From Jiella pacifica (GTDB lineage Bacteria; Pseudomonadota; Alphaproteobacteria; Rhizobiales; Rhizobiaceae), in NCBI RefSeq assembly GCF_010500815.1, contig NZ_JAAAMG010000001.1, positions 310,001 to 374,000 of the forward strand: a DNA stretch of 64,000 nt. Direction: 5' to 3'. Below, piece by piece: positions 56,030-64,000 of the stretch; the first letter of the stretch is position 1; each line of letters begins with the position of its first letter. A model generated the notes under the pieces. The model made no database searches. It saw only the letters and a program-made list of their open reading frames with translations, and had not been told where the DNA came from. The position numbers and the translations under genes are program-made.

Positions 56030-57187
56030 ATGAAGCGGATCGACGTTCCCGAGCGCGAGAACTGGCGCGAGGCGGCCGAAAGCGTCGGCTTCGGCTTCCA
56101 CGAAATGTATGGCGAGCCCTATTGGATCGATGGCGCCGCCTACGTCTTTTCACTCGCCGAAGTCGAGGAGGCGATCGAGGCGCCGTCCCAGGACCTGCAC
56201 GACATGTGCATGGATCTCGTCGGCGACGTCGTGCGCGACGAACAGGCGATGGAGAAGCTGCAGGTTCCCGAGGCGATGCGCGATCTCGTCGCCTCGTCCT
56301 GGCATCGCGGCGACAAGCAGCTCTACGGTCGCTTCGACCTTGCCTATGACGGCACCGGCCCGGCGAAACTCCTGGAATACAACGCCGATACGCCGACCTC
56401 GATCTTCGAGGCGGCCTTTTTCCAGTACAACTGGCTGACCGACAACGTCGCCCGCGGCGCCCTGCCGGAGGACGCCGACCAGTACAATTCCATCCAGGAG
56501 GCGTTGGTCGAGGCGTTCGGAGCGTTTTCGAAGGAGCCGATCTTCCACTTCGCCGCCTGGACCGAAAGCGACGAGGATCGCGGCACCGCGGCCTATCTGA
56601 TGGACTGCGCCGTCCAGGCCGGCCACCGCACCAGCCTCCTCGACATCCGCGACGTCGGAGTGGACGACCAGGGCCGCTTCACCGACACCGAAGACCGGGT
56701 GATCGACCTCCTCTTCAAGCTCTACCCTTGGGAGGACATGCTGCGCGAGCCCTTCGCGAAGTATCTCTCGACTGCCGGTGCCACCATCGTCGAGCCGGCG
56801 TGGAAGACCATCCTGTCCAACAAGGGCATCCTGCCGTTGCTGTGGGACCGCCATGCTGGCCACCCGAACCTGCTTCCCGCCTGGTTCGACGACGTCCCCC
56901 AGGCGAAGACCCTGAAGGACGCCGTGCGCAAGCCGCTATTTTCGCGCGAAGGCGAGAATGTCGAGGTGTTGAAGGAAGGCGAGCGCGTCGAGATCACCGA
57001 GGGCTCCTACGGCAGCGAAGGCTTCATCGTCCAGGCCCTCACGTCGCTGTTCGAGAAGGACGGCGCCTATGCCGTGCTCGGCTCCTGGATCGTCGGCGAC
57101 CGGGCCTGCGGCCTCGGCATGCGCGAGGACCGCTCGCCGATCACCCGCAACCTCTCCCGCTTCGTGCCGCACATCATATTGGAGTAG
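56030..57187 (+). CDS. Glutathionylspermidine synthase-like ATP-grasp enzyme (YjfC/YgiC type)
   Basis: 385-residue enzyme with the synthetase domain of glutathionylspermidine synthase but without the amidase half of E. coli Gss. ATP-grasp signatures include LLEYNADTPTSIFEAAFFQ, PWEDMLREPF and KTILSNKGILPLLW, with a closing RITRNLSRFVPH-like segment (here SPITRNLSRFVPHII). ATG at 56030 with AAGGACCGG nearby. It lies in the same orientation as the DUF350 and DUF1190 genes. It is not proven to make glutathionylspermidine; YgiC/YjfC homologues form a separate group with an unknown amide-ligase substrate. Confidence 0.9.
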   Translation: MKRIDVPERENWREAAESVGFGFHEMYGEPYWIDGAAYVFSLAEVEEAIEAPSQDLHDMCMDLVGDVVRDEQAMEKLQVPEAMRDLVASSWHRGDKQLYGRFDLAYDGTGPAKLLEYNADTPTSIFEAAFFQYNWLTDNVARGALPEDADQYNSIQEALVEAFGAFSKEPIFHFAAWTESDEDRGTAAYLMDCAVQAGHRTSLLDIRDVGVDDQGRFTDTEDRVIDLLFKLYPWEDMLREPFAKYLSTAGATIVEPAWKTILSNKGILPLLWDRHAGHPNLLPAWFDDVPQAKTLKDAVRKPLFSREGENVEVLKEGERVEITEGSYGSEGFIVQALTSLFEKDGAYAVLGSWIVGDRACGLGMREDRSPITRNLSRFVPHIILE

Positions 57188-57651
57188 GCGACAGCCGGCT
57201 CGAGGGATCGGTCGGATCACATCCAGCTCCTTCGCTGCGATCCAGTTCGCTCAGCCACGATCGGGCCGGGCAACATGCGCCGCGGAGTTGGGCCGGCTGG
57301 ATCATGGCCCGGATCGCCGGCTTGCTTCCCTGACGTAACGGAAATTTCTTGTCGCGGCCCCGGAGGCGCGGTATCACCAGGGTGGTGCCGATCGCTCGGC
57401 GTCGCCGAGGTCCGTCCAGTCGAACGGCGGATTTTCTCGTGCGCCTCAGCGATCCCGTGCCTCGGTGGGCGCCGCAGAAGCGTCTTCGAAGTCTCATTCG
57501 CTGTATCTTCGCGTACAGCCGCGTCGGCAGGTTGAAACCCGATCTCGGGCCGCTCCGGCGCAATGGTTCGGTGTCTCGTCCACTCTCCCGTCGGGAGCGG
57601 TCATGACGCCGGGCAGGGGCATATCATCCACCGACCCATGGGCCTCGACCG
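57188..57651. other. Intergenic region after the ATP-grasp gene
   Basis: 464 bases. No terminator with a T-tract, tRNA or credible small gene was seen; short open frames are Arg/Ser/Pro-rich and unlike the neighbours. The promoter of the 961-residue protein gene should lie here by position. Confidence 0.5.
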
Positions 57652-60537
57652 ATGACCGTAACGCACCGCTCCCGCCGCCTCGCGCTTCTTGCCGGCGTGG
57701 CTCTCCTTGCCGCATCGCCCGCCGATGCCGGCCAGCTTCTGGCCCAGGCCGCGACAGACTGCCGGGAGGCGAAGGACCACTTCGAGATCGCCCGGCAGAT
57801 CGACACGCCGGGGGCCTATCAGGCCCATATCGATGCTTTCGGTGCCTGCCCCTATGCCAGCTTCGCCCGCATCCTGCAGGGCCAGAGCGAGGAGAAGGCC
57901 GGCCGATCGACCGAAGGCGGGGCAAGCGCCTCGCCGGCCGCACCGGCAGGGGAAAGCCCGGCGCCGCAGTTCTCGCAGCAACCGGCCCCCATGGCACCGG
58001 ACGGCGCCGAGACGCCGCCTCCGGCGGCGGCCGAGGCTCCTTTGCCGGACGCGCCGATGCAGGCCGATACGGCGCCGCAGCCGGTGCCGCAGGACGGCGA
58101 AACGGTGGCGCCGAGCGTCGCCCAGGACCCGTTCTCGGGGGCTGGCGGCAACCCGACCACCGCCGGCGGCAGCGATGCCGATCCCCAGCCGGTTCCGATC
58201 CCCGCACCCGACGCCGACCTTGCCGCGCCGGCGGCGCCGACGGGCCCGGCCAATGCCGGCGATGTCGCCGCGCCTCAGCTCCCCGCCGTTACCCCCCAAG
58301 CGCCCACCGACGAGGGCAAGCTCCTCGCCGATACGATGGTCGACCGGCTGAACGCATTGCAGGGCGGCGCGAGCCAGAGCGGGCCACGGTTCCACTACGA
58401 TTCCGCTGTTCTCGACCAGGGTGATCTCTTCGTCACCAATCTCCGGCTGACCAAGGACGACGGCCAGCCGAACTGGAGCGGCTTCGTGGCGCCCTCGACG
58501 GTCGTCCTGAAGCCGAAGATCGAGGCGGACGGGACCTTCTCCGCCAATTCGATCTTCATGACCAAGGCGAGCGTCCGGGCGACGGAACGCAACGGTCCGA
58601 ACGACCGGGTGGCGACGATCGCCTCGATCTCGATCCTCGATCCGCGGCTCTCCGCCGTCGGCGCGACGCCCGCCAGCGACAGCCTCGGCCCGGTCGACCT
58701 GCGCGGCATCGACATCCGCTCGGTCATCGGCTTCGATCCGACCGGCGAGCTTCTCAAGATCGCCGCGATCCAGCTGACCACCAACGGCGTCTCCGACGGC
58801 CTGCCGCAGTCGGCGACGTTCAGCGTCAAGAATCTCGCCTTCACGCCGCAGCAGATGGCGACGATCACCGAAAGCAGTGTCGCCGACTTCGAGGAGCTCG
58901 GGCCCGACTTCTTCGACTTCACCCTGACCACCATGATGCAACGCGACACGGCGGCGCAGAATCTCAAATTGACGCAGGTCCTAGAAGTCGGCCAGGAGGG
59001 GAGCCTGACCGTCTCGGCCGCACTCGCGAACTTCTCGCCCGCCGACATCCGCACCCTGCTCGGTGCGAAGAACCCGGCAGCGCTGGTCGGCGTCGGGGCT
59101 GGCCTCGGGGAAGCCGAGGTGAATTTCGTCAACACGTCGCTGGTCGACAAGGTTCTCGCAATCGTCGCGAAGGCCCAGAACATCGATCCGCCGCTGTTCA
59201 GGGCGGCGATACCGACCGCCGCGCGCGACGCGATCCTCGGCGCCACCGGCAATGCGACGCTCGCCGAGAACGCCGCCGATGCCTTGCGCGCATTTCTGAG
59301 CGACCCGCGCTCGCTGCGGGTCGCGGTCAAACCGGGGCAACCTGCGCCGCTCGTCGGTACCGCCTTCGCGCTTGCCGGCGCGGCGGATCCGCTGCAGCAG
59401 ATGGCGGTGCTGTCGCCGACGGTCTCGGTGAATGGCGGCGAAGCCGTGCCGCTGCTCGGCACGGCGCCGGCCGCGCCTTCGGCCGAACCCGTTCCGCCCG
59501 CAGCGCAAGGTGGGACGGAAGATCTCGCACCGCCCGCGGAAGACCGGCCGGACGCGCAAGCGCCGATCGACCCGCTGCCGCTGGTGCCGTCGCCCGGCGG
59601 CGTCCCTCTGGCGCCCCCGCCCGCTTTGGCAACGCCGGGTGACGCGCAGACGCCCCGCCCGGGGGCTGCGACGGCGAGCGTCCTTGCCGAATGCGACCGG
59701 TTCGCCGCCGATTCCGACGATCCCACCAAGCCGGCGGAAGTCGCCGGGGTGAAGGCGCCGGCCGACATCGACGTGACGAAGGCCGTGCCGGCCTGCGAGG
59801 CGGCCCATCGTCTGGCTCCAGGCGATGCCCGCATGACATTCCAGCTCGGCCGCTCCTATCAGGCGGCGGGGCGCGACGAGGATGCGGCAAGTCTCTACCG
59901 CGAGGCGGCGGAGGCCGGCCAGTCCGTCGCCCAATACGAACTGGCCTTGGCTTTTTACGACGGCCGCGGGGTTGCGCAGGACCCGCGCCAGGCGGTCGAA
60001 TGGCTGGAGAAATCCTCGAGCCAGGGCAACGGCTTTGCGAAGTACTTCCTCGGCATCGAGAAGGTGAACGGCACATACGTTCCGCAGGACTATCCCGGCG
60101 CCTACGTGATGTTCGAGGAAGCGGCCGCCTTCGGCGTGCCCGAGGCGCTCGTCGAACTCGGCAAGATGGCCTATAGCGGCCAGGGTGTTGCCGAAGACTA
60201 CGCCAAGGCCTTCGAGTTCTACCGCGAAGCGGCGGAAAAGGACGTGCCGGGCGGGCATTTCTACGTCGGCTTCATGGATGCCTTCGGCATCGGCGCGCCG
60301 GGCGCGACGCCGCTCGATGCGGCAAAGAGCATGATGGCCGGGCTCGCCCAGGGCTATGCCGATGCCGAGGAACTGATCGTGACCGAAGGCGGCAAGATCT
60401 TCGCGACGCCGATCCGCCAGGCGATCCAGGACTATCTGCGGGCCGAGGGGGTCTATCGCGGCCGCAGCGACGGCATTTTCGGACCGGCGACGATCGAGGC
60501 GATCAATGCTTGGCGAGCGGCGAGCCCGCGCGGCTGA
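57652..60537 (+). CDS. Large secreted protein with Sel1 repeats and a peptidoglycan-binding end
   Basis: 961-residue exported protein. A signal peptide spans about residues 1-27 (ASPADAG). Residues 30-85 hold three Cys around TDCREAKDHFE and AFGACPYASFARILQG; residues 85-220 are a Pro/Ala linker. Residues 235-600 form a domain I do not recognise, opening with FHYDSAVLDQGDLFVTNLRL. A second Pro/Ala linker (600-675) leads to three or so Sel1-like repeats (about 705-850: AVPACEAAHRLAPGDAR, AQYELALAFYDGRGVAQDP, LVELGKMAYSGQGVAEDY). The C-terminus (about 915-955: YLRAEGVYRGRSDGIFGPAT) matches the PG_binding_1 type. It is likely periplasmic and wall-associated. Confidence 0.8.
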   Translation: MTVTHRSRRLALLAGVALLAASPADAGQLLAQAATDCREAKDHFEIARQIDTPGAYQAHIDAFGACPYASFARILQGQSEEKAGRSTEGGASASPAAPAGESPAPQFSQQPAPMAPDGAETPPPAAAEAPLPDAPMQADTAPQPVPQDGETVAPSVAQDPFSGAGGNPTTAGGSDADPQPVPIPAPDADLAAPAAPTGPANAGDVAAPQLPAVTPQAPTDEGKLLADTMVDRLNALQGGASQSGPRFHYDSAVLDQGDLFVTNLRLTKDDGQPNWSGFVAPSTVVLKPKIEADGTFSANSIFMTKASVRATERNGPNDRVATIASISILDPRLSAVGATPASDSLGPVDLRGIDIRSVIGFDPTGELLKIAAIQLTTNGVSDGLPQSATFSVKNLAFTPQQMATITESSVADFEELGPDFFDFTLTTMMQRDTAAQNLKLTQVLEVGQEGSLTVSAALANFSPADIRTLLGAKNPAALVGVGAGLGEAEVNFVNTSLVDKVLAIVAKAQNIDPPLFRAAIPTAARDAILGATGNATLAENAADALRAFLSDPRSLRVAVKPGQPAPLVGTAFALAGAADPLQQMAVLSPTVSVNGGEAVPLLGTAPAAPSAEPVPPAAQGGTEDLAPPAEDRPDAQAPIDPLPLVPSPGGVPLAPPPALATPGDAQTPRPGAATASVLAECDRFAADSDDPTKPAEVAGVKAPADIDVTKAVPACEAAHRLAPGDARMTFQLGRSYQAAGRDEDAASLYREAAEAGQSVAQYELALAFYDGRGVAQDPRQAVEWLEKSSSQGNGFAKYFLGIEKVNGTYVPQDYPGAYVMFEEAAAFGVPEALVELGKMAYSGQGVAEDYAKAFEFYREAAEKDVPGGHFYVGFMDAFGIGAPGATPLDAAKSMMAGLAQGYADAEELIVTEGGKIFATPIRQAIQDYLRAEGVYRGRSDGIFGPATIEAINAWRAASPRG

Positions 60538-60684
60538 GACGAGAGACAGACCGAGGGAAACGAAGGTCGGGCGTTGCTGCTGCCGCCGCGGCGCGCGATC
60601 GCAAGGATGCTCTCGGCTGTGGCCCTACCATGGCGGGCGAGACCGCCTAGCTTTGTCAGGGAAACGCAACCACCGGCAGGCAGG

Positions 60685-61674
60685 ATGACGAGCATGGCAA
60701 AGCGGCGACTGGAGATCGACTCGGACGCATTCGATCCCGAGGCCACCGATCCCGAGCTCGTCAAGCTGACGGAGTGGCTGCGCAAAGAACACCGCCAGCG
60801 CCCCGACACCTGGTCGATGCCGCTGGACAAGGTCCGCAAGGCCCGCAAGGAGGGCAAGGGGATCTTTCCTTTCGCGCCGAAGGACAAGAACGCCGAGACG
60901 CACGTCCATATCGGTTCGGCCGGCCGGGAGATCGCGATGCGGATCTTCCGGCCGACGGATCGCGCCACGCGCGGCAGCTTTCTTCACATTCACGGCGGCG
61001 GCTGGGTCTTCGGAGGTTCGGAGGAATCCGATCCGCGTCTGCGCTCGCTCGCCGACGCGACGGGCCTGACGGTCGTCTCGGTCGAATATCGGCTGGCGCC
61101 CGAACATCCCTTTCCGGCCGCGCCGGACGACTGCGTGGATGTTGCCGTCGCGCTCGCCAATGGTCATCTGCCGGCGCCACGCGGTTTTCTTGCCATCGGC
61201 GGGGAGTCGGCCGGCGCCCATCTCGCCGTCCTCACCTTGATCAGGCTGCGCGACGACTACAAGCTGCGCCCGTTCCGGGCGGCGCTGCTCGTCGCCGGCT
61301 GCTACGATCTGTCGCTGACGCCGAGCGTTCGGGCCGCCGGCGAGGAGCGCCTCGTGCTCAATGCCGAGGACGTGAAGGAGTTCGTGCTGCGTTTCGTGCC
61401 GGATGCGTATGCCCTGAAGGATCCGGTCGTCTCACCGCTCTATGCGGACCTTTCCGACCTGCCGCCGGCGCGCTTCAGTTGCGGCACCAAGGACCTGCTC
61501 CTCGACGACACGCTGTTCATGGCCAGCCGCTGGTTTGCTGCCGGCAATGCCGTCGAGCTTCATCTGATTAATGGCGGCGTCCACGTCTTCGAAGCTTTCG
61601 GAACCGAAACCGGCAAGAGGTCGCTGATGGCCATGGAAGCTTATCTTCGCGACAGGATCGATTTCCCGGCGTGA
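60685..61674 (+). CDS. Alpha/beta hydrolase of the HSL (hormone-sensitive lipase) family
   Basis: 329-residue cytoplasmic esterase/lipase. The oxyanion motif HGGG is at residues 103-106 (LHIHGGGWVFGG), the nucleophile Ser175 in IGGESAGAHLAV, and the catalytic Asp and His follow in KDLLLDDTLFM and NGGVHVFEAF. The family hydrolyses short-chain esters or lactones. ATG at 60685 follows GGCAGGCAGG; an ATG at 60694 is an alternative and the longer frame upstream is Arg/Pro-rich. Its substrate is unknown. It stands alone, 147 bases after the secreted Sel1 protein gene. Confidence 0.9.
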   Translation: MTSMAKRRLEIDSDAFDPEATDPELVKLTEWLRKEHRQRPDTWSMPLDKVRKARKEGKGIFPFAPKDKNAETHVHIGSAGREIAMRIFRPTDRATRGSFLHIHGGGWVFGGSEESDPRLRSLADATGLTVVSVEYRLAPEHPFPAAPDDCVDVAVALANGHLPAPRGFLAIGGESAGAHLAVLTLIRLRDDYKLRPFRAALLVAGCYDLSLTPSVRAAGEERLVLNAEDVKEFVLRFVPDAYALKDPVVSPLYADLSDLPPARFSCGTKDLLLDDTLFMASRWFAAGNAVELHLINGGVHVFEAFGTETGKRSLMAMEAYLRDRIDFPA

Positions 61675-61982
61675 TCGCGGGAACTTCTTTGCCGGGTAGC
61701 GATTTTCATGCGCCCCTGTGTAACCGTAACGCCCACGCGCGAAGCGCTGCGCGTGCGGTGCGGCATTTATGCAACCCGTTGAATGTCGATACGAATCCGA
61801 CGTCGTCGCCCTCGATATATTCGTGGCGTTAATGTATCATTCACTTAAATTCGCCAAGGTGAGATCTAGAAAATCTCCAGCTGTCATTTTCATGCCGCAG
61901 TTATGGGCAAGTTCGAAGTGACATAAGGGGGCGCCCGCCGGGGGAAGGGTTGGGCGCGACACGTCAGTCGAGGGGATGCCGG
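61675..61982. other. AT-richer intergenic region before the DUF882 gene
   Basis: 308 bases. The segment 61790-61900 is clearly more AT-rich than the surrounding genes (CGTTAATGTATCATTC and CTTAAATTCGCC) and has the small inverted repeat GAGAT/ATCTC at 61861-61877. Two TTAA boxes are 12 bases apart, not the 7 of a CtrA site. It probably carries the DUF882 promoter. Confidence 0.4.
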
Positions 61983-63644
61983 ATGTTCGGACGAACACTT
62001 GGCGCTGGGCGTTTGGCCTTGCGTTTCGCAGCCATGGCCGTCGCAACGCTTTTGGCGGGCGCCGTCGCAACGAGCGCCGCAGCCGACACGCGGACCTTGA
62101 AGTTCTACAATCTTCATACGCGGGAGAAGGCGGCCTTCTCCTACAAGGTCAACGGCCGCTACGACCAAGGCGAGTTGAAGAAGATCAACTGGTTCATGCG
62201 CGACTGGCGCAAGGCCAAGGCGACGACGATGGATCCGGGTCTTCTCGACCTGATCTGGGAGGCCTACCGCCAGTCGGGCTCGCGGGATTACATCCACGTC
62301 ATCTGTGGCTATCGCTCGCCGGCCACCAACCAGATGCTGCGGTCGCGCTCCTCGGGCGTCGCCAAGCAGAGCCAGCATACGATGGGGCGAGCCCTCGATT
62401 TCTACATCCCCGACGTCCCGCTCAAGAAGATGCGCGAGATCGGCCTGAAGATGCAGGTGGGCGGCGTCGGCTATTATCCGCGCTCGGGTTCGCCCTTCGT
62501 CCACTTCGACGTCGGTAACGCCCGCCATTGGCCGCGGATGAACCGGCGTGAGCTCATGGCCGTCTTCCCGAATGGCAATACCGTTCACGTTCCCTCCGAC
62601 GGCAAGCCGTTGCCAGGCTACCAGCAGGCGCTCGCCTCCTACAAGTCGCGCCGCGGCCAGTCTGGCATCCAGGTGGCCAATGCCAGCTCGTCCCGCTCGT
62701 CGGGCGGTGGCAAGTCGCTGATCGCGATGCTGTTCGGTAGTGGCGATGCCGCCGAAGCGGCCGAGGACGAGGCCGATGTCGCCGCGCCGGCCCAGGCGCC
62801 GGCGAGAGCTGCTCCCGTTCGTCAGGAGGTCCAGATCGCCGCGGTCGTGCCTCAGCGGCGTCCGAGCCGCGACCTGCCGACCGGCGTCTCGGTTCCCGTC
62901 GCCGACACCTTCGATACCGGCGCGCCGTCCGCTCCGGCAGCCGCCGTCGCGGCCCCCGCTGCCACCCAGGTCGCTGCGCTCGAAGTCTCCCGCGTTCCGG
63001 TCCCGACCTTCGCCGCCCGCTCTTCCGTGGCACCTGCCGAGGCGGAAGTCTCCGACGAAACGGTCGGCGCGCTGGTCGCGGCACTCGAAAAGGAAGAGCG
63101 TGGCGCCGGGCCCGTCGCTGCCGGGCAGATGGCCTTCGCCGTCCCGACGCCGACCAACCGGCCGAACTTCGACGCCGTTCTGAACGGTGGGGTGACGCCC
63201 GAACCGCGGCGTGAAGCCGTTGCGGCATTGGGCGCGCTCGCCGACGAGCGGCGCGACGTGGTTGCCGCAGTCGTTCCGAAGACCCGGCCCGAAGGCAAGG
63301 CCCAGGTCGCGGATGCAAACCCCGGCTTGATGAACGTCTCCTATTCAGAGCGGGCGAAGCCCAGCAAGAAAGTGACCGCTGCCGTCGAACCTGCGTCCCG
63401 CGACGAGACGATCGAGGCTGAAATTGGTGCCGCCAAGGGTGGCCGTGTCGTCCGCGTCGGGAAGCAGAGCGCAGCGGGCGCCGTGGCCGGCCAGGACGCG
63501 ATCACCACGCGCATCGCCTTTGCCGCGCTGGTTTCCGCGCCCCGCAAGTCGGCCGGGAATGCCAGCGCACATCCGAGCAGCGATCTCGGGGAGGCGCTGC
63601 GGGCAAAGGGTGTGACCCTGATCGAGGCCCGGTTTGCAGATTGA
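61983..63644 (+). CDS. DUF882 / M15-like exported protein
   Basis: 553-residue protein with a signal peptide of about 34 residues (ATSAAADT). Residues 35-190 form the DUF882 (YcbK-like, peptidase M15_2) domain with metal ligands His132 and Asp139 in SQHTMGRALDF and His174 in PFVHFDVG, suggesting a zinc D,D- or L,D-peptidase acting on peptidoglycan. The long C-terminal half (about 250-553) is Ala/Pro/Val-rich and of low complexity, common in rhizobial members. ATG at 61983 with GAGGGG upstream. It ends 94 bases before a terminator hairpin. It is related in role to murein endopeptidase MepK. Confidence 0.9.
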   Translation: MFGRTLGAGRLALRFAAMAVATLLAGAVATSAAADTRTLKFYNLHTREKAAFSYKVNGRYDQGELKKINWFMRDWRKAKATTMDPGLLDLIWEAYRQSGSRDYIHVICGYRSPATNQMLRSRSSGVAKQSQHTMGRALDFYIPDVPLKKMREIGLKMQVGGVGYYPRSGSPFVHFDVGNARHWPRMNRRELMAVFPNGNTVHVPSDGKPLPGYQQALASYKSRRGQSGIQVANASSSRSSGGGKSLIAMLFGSGDAAEAAEDEADVAAPAQAPARAAPVRQEVQIAAVVPQRRPSRDLPTGVSVPVADTFDTGAPSAPAAAVAAPAATQVAALEVSRVPVPTFAARSSVAPAEAEVSDETVGALVAALEKEERGAGPVAAGQMAFAVPTPTNRPNFDAVLNGGVTPEPRREAVAALGALADERRDVVAAVVPKTRPEGKAQVADANPGLMNVSYSERAKPSKKVTAAVEPASRDETIEAEIGAAKGGRVVRVGKQSAAGAVAGQDAITTRIAFAALVSAPRKSAGNASAHPSSDLGEALRAKGVTLIEARFAD

Positions 63645-64000
63645 GCCGACATTCGCCCCGCAGCCGGGAACGGCCGCGGGGATGGCGAATGGGACATCCG
63701 TTCGTTCGTCGACGGAAGACCTTCTCGGGACCGCTTCGACACCGTCCGTCATTCGACCGGACGGTGTCCTCTTTCATAGCCGCAGTGGACGGCAACTGGC
63801 CAATGCGTGAGGCTCGCATCGAGCGACGTTCAGCCTCGCTCAGTGCCATGCAATGGTGCAGCCTTCGCGGCGACGTTTCGCGTCGAGTCGGTCCGCAGAA
63901 GGCGGCCGCTCAAATGCCTGGAGATGCGGCCAAAGATCGCAATCCGAGAGCGGTGTTAAGCACTGGCCGGCCAATCCTGACCAGTTCCCCTGGGCGGGTG
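63645..64000. other. Intergenic region at the window end
   Basis: 356 bases: an imperfect hairpin at 63650-63691 (CATTCGCC/GGCGAATG with a bulge), the terminator below, then 230 bases in which no gene, RNA or repeat was recognised. The next gene starts outside the window. Confidence 0.5.
63738..63774 (+). terminator. Terminator of the DUF882 gene
   Basis: Perfect 11-bp stem GACACCGTCCG/CGGACGGTGTC with a 9-base loop, followed by CTCTTT. Confidence 0.75.

Noticed and set aside
61829-61848. Possible CtrA site before the DUF882 gene
   Set aside because: The two TTAA boxes are 12 bases apart instead of 7.

Overview
This is a high-GC, gene-dense chromosomal window without any tRNA, rRNA, CRISPR array, transposase or clear prophage. 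It looks like an alphaproteobacterium of the order Hyphomicrobiales (Rhizobiales). The reasons are the gene order feuP-feuQ-lipoprotein-ccmI/E/F/H (cycHJKL)-degP-response regulator-histidine kinase-glnE, which I recall from Sinorhizobium and relatives, together with phosphatidylcholine synthase, an IalB-family protein, a DUF882 protein, HspQ and a palindromic intergenic repeat of rhizobial type. The genus cannot be fixed from the sequence alone.

Layout. 1-3.0 kb: the end of a FeuP-like regulator, its FeuQ-like kinase and a small lipoprotein. 2.7-6.9 kb: ccmI-ccmE-ccmF-ccmH, a translationally coupled cytochrome c maturation operon. 7.1-16.5 kb: the envelope protease DegP, a second two-component pair, GlnE (control of glutamine synthetase) and a convergent PAS-type histidine kinase. 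16.6-24.9 kb: aminopeptidase N, a lone molybdopterin-binding (CoxL-like) subunit, a drug/metabolite-type transporter and an alkaline phosphatase closed by a terminator. 24.9-28.0 kb: a four-gene module (Tat-type exported protein, LolD/MacB-like ATPase, FtsX-like permease, His-rich periplasmic protein) that is probably involved in metal handling. A large inverted-repeat element follows at 28.16-28.34 kb. 28.4-33.7 kb: cyoABCD-surf1, a bo3-type ubiquinol oxidase, divergent from an MFS transporter at 33.8 kb.

35.5-39.8 kb holds mixed single genes: an SDR, a GNAT, an Hsp70-like protein and a Zn alcohol dehydrogenase. 40-42.8 kb holds secreted proteins: two tandem tail-collar (MdpB-like) proteins with signal peptides, then IalB. 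43-51.6 kb is a metabolic stretch: HspQ, an AEC transporter, a UbiH-like monooxygenase, phosphatidylcholine synthase, quinone oxidoreductase, GlgX, an FAH-family hydrolase and an EamA transporter.

51.7-57.2 kb is the most coherent accessory system. DUF2170 and PspA (minus strand) diverge from a K+ channel, DUF2491, DUF350, DUF1190 and a glutathionylspermidine-synthase-like ATP-grasp protein (plus strand). This is the same protein set as the E. coli yjfI-yjfJ-yjfK-yjfL-yjfM-yjfC locus with an RCK potassium channel added, and it is best read as an envelope-stress or membrane-potential module. The window closes with a 961-residue secreted Sel1/peptidoglycan-binding protein, an HSL-family hydrolase and a DUF882 (M15-like) exported protein.

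The strongest leads are the PspA/K+ channel/ATP-grasp locus, the 24.9-28.0 kb ABC module, the Met/His-rich tail of CyoD, the 46-bp inverted repeat, and the large unrecognised domain in the 57.7-60.5 kb protein.
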